From NCBI GenBank assembly GCA_946539625.1, contig CAMNHT010000106.1, positions 1 to 5,193 of the forward strand: a stretch of DNA of 5,193 nt. The letters run 5' to 3'. A program made the position numbers and the translations under genes. The notes beneath the pieces were generated by a model. The model saw nothing but the letters and a program-made list of their open reading frames with translations, was not told the origin of the DNA and did no database searches. The stretch comes from an uncultured Clostridia bacterium (GTDB lineage: Bacteria; Bacillota_A; Clostridia; Christensenellales; CAG-138). Below are positions 1 to 5,193 of this stretch, one piece after another; positions within the stretch are counted from its first letter, which is position 1; each line of letters opens with the position of its first letter.

Positions 1-19
1 AATAGATTTACAAATTATT

Positions 20-49
20 CTAACACATCTGCGTAAAAAATGATATACT
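20..49 (+). promoter_or_regulatory. Probable promoter of tmcAL (extended -10)
   Basis: TATACT at 44-49 matches the sigma-A -10 consensus at five of six positions and is preceded by TG plus one base (41-43), giving an extended -10. CTAACA at 20-25 is a 4/6 match to the -35 box with an 18-base spacer. Transcription would start near 56, leaving a leader of about 35 bases. The assignment rests on consensus matching alone. Confidence 0.6.
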
Positions 50-76
50 TGTTTTGGATATATTTTCGCAATTTAC

Positions 77-84
77 AAGGAGGG
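77..84 (+). promoter_or_regulatory. Ribosome binding site of tmcAL
   Basis: AAGGAGGG lies 7 bases before the ATG at 92. It is a near-perfect anti-Shine-Dalgarno match at optimal spacing and fixes the tmcAL start. Confidence 0.85.
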
Positions 85-91
85 TGCTTTC

Positions 92-1294
92 ATGCGTGTC
101 GTGGGGATCATCGCGGAGTACAATCCGCTGCACAACGGGCACATCTATCACATGGAGGAATCCAAAAAACAGGCCGGTTCCGAGTTCTGCGTCGTCGCCA
201 TGTCCGGCAATTTCGTGCAGCGCGGCGAACCCGCCTGCACCGATAAGTTCACCCGTGCCGAATGGGCGGTCATGGGCGGCGCGGACCTCGTCGTTGAGAT
301 CCCGACCGTGTTTGCGGTTTCGAGCGCGGAGCGCTTTGCGGAAGGCGCGGTGAAAACGCTTGCCGCGACCGGCGTGGTGACCGATCTTGCCTTCGGCGTT
401 GAGACCGACGACGTGAACGCGCTCTACCATATGGCCGACATTCTCGAGCGTGAGCCGCCGAATCTTAAAATCTATCTCATGCACCATTTAAAGCAGGGCA
501 AGTCCTACCCGCGGGCGCAATACGATGCGCTTTCCGATTACGGCATTCCCGAGGACGAGCTGGCCATTTTGCAGGAACCGAACAACATTCTTGCCGTAGA
601 GTATCTGAAGGCGCTGAACCGCTTTGCGCCGGAGATCCGTCCGCTGCCGATCCGCCGCATCGGAAACAAGTACAACAGCACCGTGCTGACCGGTGCGCTC
701 TCCAGCGCGACCGCGATCCGCGAAGCGCTGAAAAACGGCGACGAATCGGTCTACGAAGCCATGCCGATGAGCGTAGGCGCCGCGATGCGGTTCGATTCGC
801 AGTTCCCCGTTACCTTCGACCGGTTCGGCGCAATGCTTCTGTACCGTCTGCGTTCCATGACACCCGACGAGCTCAGAGCGCTTCCGGAAGTTTCCGAGGG
901 TTTTGAACAGGTGCTTTTCCGCGCCGCACGGGAAGCGGTCGATCTCCCCTCCCTGCTTGACGCGATCAAGTCCAAGCGTTATACGCTTGCGCGGTGCAAG
1001 CGCATCCTTGTCTCCGCGCTTTTACACATCCCCGCGGGGGTGGCGGACGCGCTCGGCGGGAACATCGACAACATGTATCTGCACGTTCTTGGGCTGAAGC
1101 GCATGGGACGCGGGCTTTTGGCAGCGATGGCAAGCCATGCCGCCGCGCCGGTGATCCTTCGGCACTCCGACGTTCAGAACTGCACCGATGTTGCGCGCGC
1201 TTCGCTTGCGATCGACGCGCTTTCCACCGATCTCTATGCGTATGCGATCGGCCGCGACCTGCACCGCGATTCGCAGAGCGCCGTCACAATATAG
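92..1294 (+). CDS. tmcAL: tRNA(Met) cytidine acetate ligase TmcAL
   Basis: The 400-residue product belongs to the TmcAL family (formerly YlbM/DUF795), which in Bacillus subtilis uses ATP and acetate to make N4-acetylcytidine at the wobble base of elongator tRNA(Met). It acts in the cytoplasm. The sequence shows the nucleotidyltransferase HIGH-type motif in GIIAEYNPLHNGH (residues 5-17). It also shows the family block MSGNFVQRGEPA (37-48), EPNNILAVEYLKAL (162-175), and SSATAIR (204-210), which corresponds to the second nucleotide-binding motif. The C-terminal RNA-binding half includes KSKRYTLARCKRIL (293-306). Length is close to the roughly 400-415 residues usual for the family. The start is set by the ribosome binding site at 77-84. 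The gene stands alone behind its own promoter and converges on the C11 protease gene. No key motif is missing, so it should be functional. Confidence 0.95.
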   Translation: MRVVGIIAEYNPLHNGHIYHMEESKKQAGSEFCVVAMSGNFVQRGEPACTDKFTRAEWAVMGGADLVVEIPTVFAVSSAERFAEGAVKTLAATGVVTDLAFGVETDDVNALYHMADILEREPPNLKIYLMHHLKQGKSYPRAQYDALSDYGIPEDELAILQEPNNILAVEYLKALNRFAPEIRPLPIRRIGNKYNSTVLTGALSSATAIREALKNGDESVYEAMPMSVGAAMRFDSQFPVTFDRFGAMLLYRLRSMTPDELRALPEVSEGFEQVLFRAAREAVDLPSLLDAIKSKRYTLARCKRILVSALLHIPAGVADALGGNIDNMYLHVLGLKRMGRGLLAAMASHAAAPVILRHSDVQNCTDVARASLAIDALSTDLYAYAIGRDLHRDSQSAVTI

Positions 1295-1489
1295 TGTGTA
1301 CGGCGGGAGTTTCTTCCTATGTACCAAAGAAATATAGAGTATAAAGATATAGGAAAAAGTCTTTTTTCTCTATAGAAAACAAATAATAAAAAGATTAAAT
1401 AAATCATTCTTTCTCCTCTATAGAATAAAGTCTCTCTCCTCTATAAAAAAGATTTTATTCTCTATACAAAGCATACGGAATACAGGCAA
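1295..1489. other. AT-rich spacer with CTCTATA/TATAGAG repeats
   Basis: This non-coding spacer lies between the convergent tmcAL and C11 genes and is strikingly AT-rich compared with them. CTCTATA occurs at 1368-1374, 1416-1422, 1439-1445 and 1460-1466, and its complement TATAGAG at 1333-1339. Two copies belong to an 11-base direct repeat, TCTCCTCTATA, at 1412-1422 and 1435-1445 (23-base period). The segment 1348-1374 can fold into an 11-bp A/U-rich hairpin with one bulged base. I see no convincing gene here on either strand. It could be a decayed mobile element, a structured 3' UTR, or low-complexity drift. Confidence 0.6.
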
Positions 1490-1526
1490 AGCGCCCCGGG
1501 CAATTGCCCGAGACGCTGTTTTTTCA
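1490..1526. terminator. Probable bidirectional terminator between tmcAL and the C11 gene
   Basis: Arms 1490-1503 and 1504-1517 form a near-perfect inverted repeat centred on GGGCAATTGCCC, with CGGGC/GCCCG around an AATT loop and AGCG/CGCT at the base. Read on the - strand, the two positions between these blocks that are not Watson-Crick become U·G pairs, and the hairpin starts 17 bases after the C11 stop codon. Read on the + strand, those positions are C·A mismatches, but the hairpin is followed by GTTTTTTC, a good U-tract, whereas the - strand has only TTTGCC. It therefore probably serves both genes; which direction is stronger is unclear. Confidence 0.7.
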
Positions 1527-1533
1527 TTCTGTT

Positions 1534-4281
1534 TTATTCGGAAAACGTGAATGCTTCCGTCCAGAACTCGTTGCCGTAGATGTCGGTGAGGCAGTAGGTC
1601 ACATCGCATTCGAGATCGCCGAGATCCATATAGCCGACGCTCAGATTACCCTTCACTGTGATCTGCTTGCCGTAGATGTAGCTGTTCTCATAGCTGCCGT
1701 CCGCGTTGTAGCAGTCGAGGATGAAGTCGATCTTGTCGCCGTCATTCAGCTGAATAAAGCCCTTGGACAGCGTCGGGGTTTCGGATTCGTCATAAACGGG
1801 CTGTACGCCGGCGACATAGCCGTCCTCATGTCCCGCGATCTCGTTATCGAAGACGATGAACATATAGTATCGTTCGCCGTTTAAAAGGATCGGAACATAG
1901 CCGACCTCCGCCCAGTGTTCGCCGTCTTCAACGGACTGCATGAAATAGTAAGCGACGAGCTGTTTGTTCACGGTCATCCATGTGTTGTCGAACTTGATGC
2001 GAAGATCGCCGTCGCCGTCAAGCATGGGTTCGCCGTTCGCGTCGATCACGTCTGCGTTGTCCATACCGAGATCGACGTAGTGGTCGTCCTCTTTCGCGAA
2101 CACGTTGATTCGCACAGACTTAACGAGGTCCCATTTATCTTTGCTGAGCGAAAGCACGTATTCGTCACCCTTCTCCGTCGTTTCCATATCGGCGACGGTC
2201 AGGGAGTTTTCGTCATAGTAGTCCTTATACGAAAGCGCTCTGCCGGAATCGAACCAGCTGTCCGATCCGCCGCCGAGGATGCCGCCCAAAAAGTCCATCG
2301 CTCCGCCGGAGGACGAACCGCCGTAGAACGACTGTGAACCGCCGAACAGTGAGGACATCGGATCGTTGCCGCCCGAACCGCCGAGATAGCCGCCGAGCAG
2401 CGTGGAAAGAATATCGCCCGAAGAGGACGAAGGCGTGCTGCCGTAGTCGCCGAACAGCGAACCGTACGGAGAGCTTGCCGTGCCGCCCGTCGCGATCTGT
2501 CCGCCCGCGGCCAGGCTTGCAAAGCTCTTGATGCAGCGGGAGTATTCGCTCGAAACACCGATCGTGCTGTACAGCGAAACGGCGGAATTCATGCTCTTGA
2601 AGCTTGAATACGGGAAGTAGATCGAAAGACCGTTCGAATTCTTCATCGAAACGGACGTACGGTTGTACTTCACGCAGCCCTTCAATGCGTTCGCGAACGC
2701 TTTTGATTTACTGCTGCCGATCTTCGTGGCAAAGTCGATCACGTCGATGTGATTGACCTTTGCCGAAACGCCGAACTCTCTCGCGTCGGCGCGGGCGTCG
2801 GCAACCTGCTTGTAATCCTTATCGTCGAGCATCTTCGAAATGTCCGAAGAGAACGCGTTGAATGCGTCCGGAACGGTGCCCGCAAATTCCGCAAGGTCAA
2901 CGATGGACAGCGTCGTATTGCAGCCCGGATAGTTCTTTTTGCTGACGTCGGTGAAGTCGTCGATCAGCGTTTTAGAAAGCTCCACCGTACCGATCGAGGT
3001 GTTCTTCGAAAGCTTCGTAAGCCAGTTCGTATAGTACCAGCCGGTGCCGGGCTCGGATTCCTCGGATGCGATCAGATAATCGGCGTACGGTTCGGTGACG
3101 AGCGCCGTTTCAAGCGTCGCCATCAGGCATGCGTCAAAGCCGACGAAGTCGAACTTCACGCCGCCCTTCTTCAGTGCGGAATTGATTTTATCAAGGGTCA
3201 TCGTGCCGCTTGCGGTCTGGTCATAACCGTAGCCGGAGATCGCGCCGCCGCCGTGGTCCCACATGATCAGCATGTAGCGGTCCGCGGGATAGTTCTTCGC
3301 GCAGAACTGGATAAAGCTCGTAAGCGTGTTCGGGTCGACCATGCTCTTTTTGCCCACGTCCTTGTCCAGTATCTGCAGTCCGCGGCTCGTCACGCGATAG
3401 CGCTGATTGGTCTTGTTCGAAATGACGGAGTTGTTCCACTTCTTTGCGCCGCCGGTCTCGACGATGACGTTGACCTTGTCGTCGTTGAGGCTGGCATGCA
3501 GCATTTCGTTGAGGTCCGCCGTCGCCATACTGTGCTCGCTTTCGAGATCGCTGCCGCACAGATAGATCATGACGGTAACGACGTCCTTGCCGCTGCCCCT
3601 GATCGTTGTATAACGATCGCGCGCCTTGTTCGATACAGTCACATCCGGCTCCGTGTAGGATGTGCTTGCGGAAACTGCCGCAGGCGCGTTGCTATCCGAT
3701 GCGTCAAAGGGATCCTCGCTCGACTGGAACAGCTGTGAAAGCAGATCGGACGTATAGCCCTGCTGCACCGAGCTGTCAGGAATGACGTCACTTCCGCCGA
3801 TGTCCGTGATACCGCTGTCGCCACCGGAAAGCAGATCAGTCATTGCGCAGGAGCTGCCGCCGAAGATGCAGCGGACCAGGAAGAAGACCGCCACGACAGC
3901 GAGAACGATCAAAACGATCTTCAGGCATCCGCCCGAAAGCAAGCTGCGTCCCGAACCGGTCGTACCGCCCGTACTGCTGCCTGTGCTGCCCGTGTTTCCG
4001 CCGAGATCCCCGGTCGTAAACGTCTGCTGTGTATTCTGACTCTGCGTGCTCCCGTTACCCGCTGATTGGCTCTGCTGTCCGCCGAACAGCGAAGAAAGCA
4101 GACTCCCGCTCTGTCCGCTGCCGCCCGTCGGCTTCTTCGCGCCGTACTGCGTTTTCCTGCCCTGATAGCCGTCCTTTCTTCCGGCAGGTCCGCTCGTTTC
4201 GACTGGATTGTCGTCGCGGCGATTCAGGGACGCCGTGCCGGAAATGACTTTCTTTTTGCGTTTGTTATCGTTGTTCTCCAT
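1534..4281 (-). CDS. Membrane-anchored clostripain-family (C11) cysteine protease
   Basis: The 915-residue product carries a peptidase C11 (clostripain) domain, a clan CD family that typically cleaves after Arg or Lys. The domain spans about 233-590. It opens with VTVMIYLCGSDLES (235-248), followed by the catalytic His in MWDHGGG (H343) and the catalytic Cys in GFDACLM (C385). Residues 1-118 are a basic, then Gly/Ser/Gln-rich tail likely to be cytoplasmic. One membrane helix at about 119-138 acts as an uncleaved anchor, placing the protease outside the cell by the positive-inside rule. Residues 591-682 are a Gly/Ser-rich linker with repeated LFGG-like motifs, and 690-915 look like a beta-rich C-terminal domain with an Asp-rich stretch (DGDGD, 755-759). 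Lys residues between H343 and C385 (365, 371, 372) could allow the self-cleavage known in the family; this is inference. An ATG at 4305 is in frame, but the ribosome binding site at 4288-4295 selects the one at 4281. The natural substrate is unknown. Confidence 0.92.
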   Translation of the reverse strand: MENNDNKRKKKVISGTASLNRRDDNPVETSGPAGRKDGYQGRKTQYGAKKPTGGSGQSGSLLSSLFGGQQSQSAGNGSTQSQNTQQTFTTGDLGGNTGSTGSSTGGTTGSGRSLLSGGCLKIVLIVLAVVAVFFLVRCIFGGSSCAMTDLLSGGDSGITDIGGSDVIPDSSVQQGYTSDLLSQLFQSSEDPFDASDSNAPAAVSASTSYTEPDVTVSNKARDRYTTIRGSGKDVVTVMIYLCGSDLESEHSMATADLNEMLHASLNDDKVNVIVETGGAKKWNNSVISNKTNQRYRVTSRGLQILDKDVGKKSMVDPNTLTSFIQFCAKNYPADRYMLIMWDHGGGAISGYGYDQTASGTMTLDKINSALKKGGVKFDFVGFDACLMATLETALVTEPYADYLIASEESEPGTGWYYTNWLTKLSKNTSIGTVELSKTLIDDFTDVSKKNYPGCNTTLSIVDLAEFAGTVPDAFNAFSSDISKMLDDKDYKQVADARADAREFGVSAKVNHIDVIDFATKIGSSKSKAFANALKGCVKYNRTSVSMKNSNGLSIYFPYSSFKSMNSAVSLYSTIGVSSEYSRCIKSFASLAAGGQIATGGTASSPYGSLFGDYGSTPSSSSGDILSTLLGGYLGGSGGNDPMSSLFGGSQSFYGGSSSGGAMDFLGGILGGGSDSWFDSGRALSYKDYYDENSLTVADMETTEKGDEYVLSLSKDKWDLVKSVRINVFAKEDDHYVDLGMDNADVIDANGEPMLDGDGDLRIKFDNTWMTVNKQLVAYYFMQSVEDGEHWAEVGYVPILLNGERYYMFIVFDNEIAGHEDGYVAGVQPVYDESETPTLSKGFIQLNDGDKIDFILDCYNADGSYENSYIYGKQITVKGNLSVGYMDLGDLECDVTYCLTDIYGNEFWTEAFTFSE

Positions 4282-4287
4282 ACGGAA

Positions 4288-4295
4288 TCCTCCCT
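4288..4295 (-). promoter_or_regulatory. Ribosome binding site that decides the C11 gene start
   Basis: On the - strand AGGGAGGA lies 6 bases before the ATG at 4281. It falls inside the longer reading frame that begins at 4305, and that earlier ATG lies within about 20 bases of the -10 box with no ribosome binding site. The start at 4281 (MENNDN) is therefore preferred. Confidence 0.85.
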
Positions 4296-4320
4296 TTGGG
4301 TACATTCACTTGCAGTTTAC

Positions 4321-4329
4321 ATTATAACA
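4321..4329 (-). promoter_or_regulatory. Promoter of the C11 protease gene (perfect extended -10)
   Basis: On the - strand TGTTATAAT combines the TG element with a consensus TATAAT at 4326-4321. It lies 39 bases before the chosen start codon. No good TTGACA-like -35 box is seen at 16-18 bases, which fits extended -10 promoters. A small inverted repeat, TTTCC-C-GGAAA, lies just upstream at 4333-4343 in the spacer; it may be chance or a regulator site. Confidence 0.75.
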
Positions 4330-4380
4330 TTTTTTCCGGGAAAGGAAAGAGGTTTTTGTTGAAATATCATCATTCATATA

Positions 4381-4408
4381 TAAAAATGCCCGGGATGCGC
4401 TCCCGGGC
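4381..4408 (-). terminator. Rho-independent terminator of the membrane-protein gene
   Basis: A perfect 8-bp stem (GCCCGGGA at 4388-4395 with TCCCGGGC at 4401-4408) and a 5-base loop is followed on the - strand by ATTTTTATAT. It begins 17 bases after the stop codon of the 4426-4908 gene. There is no T-run on the + side, so it works in the - direction. It also insulates the C11 promoter from upstream transcription. Confidence 0.88.
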
Positions 4409-4425
4409 GTCGGCTTGTCTGATGC

Positions 4426-4908
4426 TCACTTGCTGCCTTTTGTCTCTTTGTTTCGGTTGTCAGGAGAACCGTCCCCCTGACACCGTCTTGACAACTCCAT
4501 CGGATCAAGGATGAAAAGACGAAGCAATAGCATGACTAGCAAAAATGAGCATACTACGAAACCGCCTAAACTGCTTATTACATTATACAGATAATAATCG
4601 CATTCCCATATTTCACGAAACGTAAATTTTCTTAAAAAATCGAATCCCGCAGGAGAAAGCAAAGATTCAAGTATTGGATTTAAAAATAAAGGTAAGATGT
4701 AATACCAGCGCTCTATTAAAACCCCCAAAACGATTGCGATATCAATCCATAATATAAGAATGATGATTCTGTATAGCATTTCTTTTGGAACAGGAAGGAA
4801 ACTGTTTGACGGCCATGCACGGCAGCCGCCATCCCAGTTAAGGATTGCAAGGATTTGGAAAAGAGTAAAAAATACGACAATCAGTACTAACCGAGTCTTT
4901 TTTTTCAT
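4426..4908 (-). CDS. Small integral membrane protein of unknown function, C-terminus altered by a REP-like repeat
   Basis: The 160-residue product is not one I recognise. It has a basic start (MKKKTR) and hydrophobic helices at about 6-24, 45-66 and 110-134, with a possible further segment at 69-85 (YYILPLFLNPILESLL). It is most likely a three- or four-helix inner-membrane protein. The start is supported by AAGGAGG at 4918-4924, 9 bases upstream, and by an ATGA overlap with the stop of the remnant gene before it. That implies translational coupling in a former operon. The last 18 residues (143-160) begin exactly at the outer edge of the palindromic repeat 4458-4482. Residues CQGDGSPD are encoded by that repeat and the hydrophilic tail that follows by flanking DNA, so the native C-terminus was probably replaced or extended. 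Base composition is more AT-rich than tmcAL or the C11 gene. No promoter is evident, so expression is uncertain and it may be a decaying gene. Confidence 0.65.
   Translation of the reverse strand: MKKKTRLVLIVVFFTLFQILAILNWDGGCRAWPSNSFLPVPKEMLYRIIILILWIDIAIVLGVLIERWYYILPLFLNPILESLLSPAGFDFLRKFTFREIWECDYYLYNVISSLGGFVVCSFLLVMLLLRLFILDPMELSRRCQGDGSPDNRNKETKGSK
4458..4482 (-). repeat. REP-like palindrome, copy 1 (inside the 3' end of the membrane-protein gene)
   Basis: On the - strand this 25-base element begins TGTCAGGGGGACGG and ends TTCTCCTGACA. It can fold into an 11-bp stem with two G·U pairs and a CGG triloop. The opposite strand keeps only a 7-bp outer stem, so the - strand is the better folding strand. 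It is 23/25 identical to the element at 5038-5062, in inverted orientation. I recall elements with this GGGGACGGTTCTC core as recurrent in Clostridia, often linked to IS200-like Y1/RAYT transposases; that link is recollection and is not shown here. Confidence 0.82.
4483..4493 (-). repeat. Possible degenerate half-copy of the REP-like element
   Basis: On the - strand TGTCAAGACGG directly abuts copy 1. It equals the left half of copy 2 (TGTCAAGGGGACGG) with three G's missing. It may be a tandem partial duplication or chance, since the match is only 11 bases. Confidence 0.3.
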
Positions 4909-5039
4909 TGTCTTTTGCCTCCTTCATAATCGAATAAAAGTGATTGAATGTATTTCCGTGTATACCATGCTTCATTAATATCATTAAAATTAATCTCTAT
5001 ATTCCAACAATGCTCTATCAGCTCATCAGTCGTAAGATG
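4905..5039 (-). pseudogene. 3' remnant of an unknown gene, cut at REP-like copy 2
   Basis: On the - strand a 44-codon open frame reads from the edge of the palindrome to TGA at 4907-4905. It contains TTDELIEHCWNIEINF and EAWYTRKYIQSLLFDYEGG. There is no ATG, GTG or TTG start in frame, and the codon just upstream, inside the repeat, is TGA. Three things suggest it is the tail of a real gene: its protein-like composition rich in acidic and aromatic residues, its stop overlapping the next start as ATGA, and the next gene's ribosome binding site lying inside its last codons. The 5' part is missing and the repeat stands where it should be. I do not recognise the family. With so few codons, a chance open frame cannot be excluded. 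Confidence 0.5.
4918..4924 (-). promoter_or_regulatory. Ribosome binding site of the membrane-protein gene
   Basis: AAGGAGG on the - strand lies 9 bases before the ATG at 4908. It sits within the last codons of the upstream remnant frame, as is usual for coupled operon genes. Confidence 0.75.
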
Positions 5040-5062
5040 TCAAGGGGACGGTTCTCCCGACA
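5038..5062 (+). repeat. REP-like palindrome, copy 2
   Basis: On the + strand this 25-base element begins TGTCAAGGGGACGG and ends TTCTCCCGACA. It differs from copy 1 at two positions, both in the stem, which leave two adjacent A·C mismatches between a TGTC/GACA base and a GGGGA/TTCTC top. It faces opposite to copy 1, so the pair forms inverted ends around 4483-5037. It lies between the gap terminator and the remnant gene. Confidence 0.8.
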
Positions 5063-5081
5063 CACCTTTTGGTATTTGTGC

Positions 5082-5115
5082 AAAAAAACGCCCGAAGGGA
5101 ATCTCCCTTCGGGCG
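5082..5115 (-). terminator. Rho-independent terminator of gap
   Basis: A perfect 12-bp stem (5089-5100 with 5104-5115, core GCCCGAAGGGA) closes a 3-base loop and is followed on the - strand by seven T's (5088-5082). It starts 10 bases after the gap stop codon. It should also block read-through into the remnant and membrane-protein genes. Confidence 0.95.
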
Positions 5116-5125
5116 GTGAATCTGC

Positions 5126-5193
5126 TTACTTAAGCTCTGCGAAGTACTTGATGGTGCGGACCATCTGCGAGGTGTAGGAGTTCTCGTTGTCGT
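5126..5193 (-). CDS. gap: Glyceraldehyde-3-phosphate dehydrogenase, C-terminal end (partial)
   Basis: Only the last 21 complete codons and the stop are in the window; the rest lies beyond the right edge. The visible peptide DNENSYTSQMVRTIKYFAEL plus a final K matches the conserved C-terminus of type I GAPDH, where (W)YDNE-SY is followed by a helix of the form VRT-x-x-YFA. The enzyme converts glyceraldehyde-3-phosphate, NAD and phosphate to 1,3-bisphosphoglycerate in glycolysis, in the cytoplasm. The TAA stop at 5126-5128 is followed at once by the terminator at 5082-5115, so gap ends its transcription unit. The short visible part cannot separate NAD- from NADP-dependent paralogues. Confidence 0.88.
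   Translation of the reverse strand, partial: DNENSYTSQMVRTIKYFAELK

Noticed and set aside
20..487. Open frame of 155 codons on the - strand at the left edge
   Set aside because: It lies opposite the tmcAL N-terminal domain, which is unambiguous, and it shows no family features.
1333..1466. CRISPR array
   Set aside because: The repeats are only 7-11 bases, spacing is irregular, and no spacer-like unique units or cas genes are present.
1418..1609. A 63-codon - strand frame in the spacer
   Set aside because: Much of it overlaps the 3' end of the C11 gene in another frame, and the remainder is low-complexity spacer without a ribosome binding site.
2749..3738. Long open frame (329 codons) on the + strand
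   Set aside because: It is antisense to the C11 catalytic domain. GC-rich codon use on the real strand leaves few stops opposite, and the translation has no recognisable domain and no ribosome binding site.
4282..4305. N-terminal extension MYPKGGFR of the C11 protein
   Set aside because: The extension is encoded by the ribosome binding site region itself, its ATG is within about 20 bases of the -10 box, and the spacing of AGGGAGGA favours the start at 4281.
4359..4384. Possible + strand promoter (TTGAAA and TATAAA)
   Set aside because: The spacer is only 14 bases and no + strand gene follows. The T/A run belongs to the terminator on the other strand.
4296..4514. A + strand frame whose inner segment looks like a lipoprotein signal (hydrophobic stretch ending LCFGC)
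   Set aside because: It is antisense to the 3' end of the membrane-protein gene, its inner start lies in the terminator hairpin, it runs through the palindrome, and it has no ribosome binding site. The lipobox likeness is a by-product of the opposite strand.
4944..5177. Two overlapping + strand frames (77 and 61 codons) across copy 2 and the gap terminator
   Set aside because: They cross a strong terminator hairpin and enter gap antisense. The apparent shared peptide comes only from the palindrome.

Overview
The window looks like chromosomal DNA from a GC-rich member of the Clostridia, probably an Oscillospiraceae/Ruminococcaceae-type gut anaerobe; this placement is inference. It rests on a Firmicutes-type tmcAL gene, a membrane-anchored clostripain-family (C11) protease with Gly/Ser-rich linkers, strong AGGAGG ribosome binding sites, and GC-rich genes separated by very AT-rich spacers. 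There are two complete confident genes, one probable small membrane-protein gene, one gene remnant and one gene cut by the right edge.

Layout. Positions 1-91 hold an extended -10 promoter and ribosome binding site for tmcAL (92-1294, + strand), the tRNA(Met) cytidine acetate ligase. A 239-base spacer (1295-1533) separates tmcAL from the convergent C11 gene. It is AT-rich, carries five copies of a CTCTATA/TATAGAG heptamer, and ends in a GC hairpin at 1490-1517 that probably terminates transcription in one or both directions. The C11 protease gene occupies 1534-4281 on the - strand (915 aa), with its own extended -10 promoter at 4321-4329.

The right part (4381-5193) is all on the - strand. At the edge is the last part of gap (glyceraldehyde-3-phosphate dehydrogenase, stop at 5126), followed by a textbook terminator (5082-5115). 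Between that and a second terminator (4381-4408) lies an AT-rich islet. It holds a 44-codon 3' remnant of an unknown gene (4905-5039), coupled by an ATGA overlap to a 160-codon membrane-protein gene (4426-4908).

The islet is bounded by two copies of a 25-base imperfect palindrome (4458-4482 and 5038-5062) in inverted orientation, 23 of 25 bases identical. Copy 2 sits at the break of the remnant gene. Copy 1 is read through in frame by the membrane-protein gene and supplies part of its C-terminus. The palindrome resembles the REP-like hairpins with a GGGGACGGTTCTC core that I recall from Clostridia intergenic regions and that are often linked to IS200-like REP-associated (Y1/RAYT) transposases; no transposase is in the window. 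The most interesting reading is a small, decayed accessory operon framed by REP-like elements between two ordinary chromosomal genes.

The named genes do not form a pathway. tmcAL acts in tRNA modification, the C11 protein is probably a surface protease, and gap is central glycolysis. Each appears to be transcribed separately.
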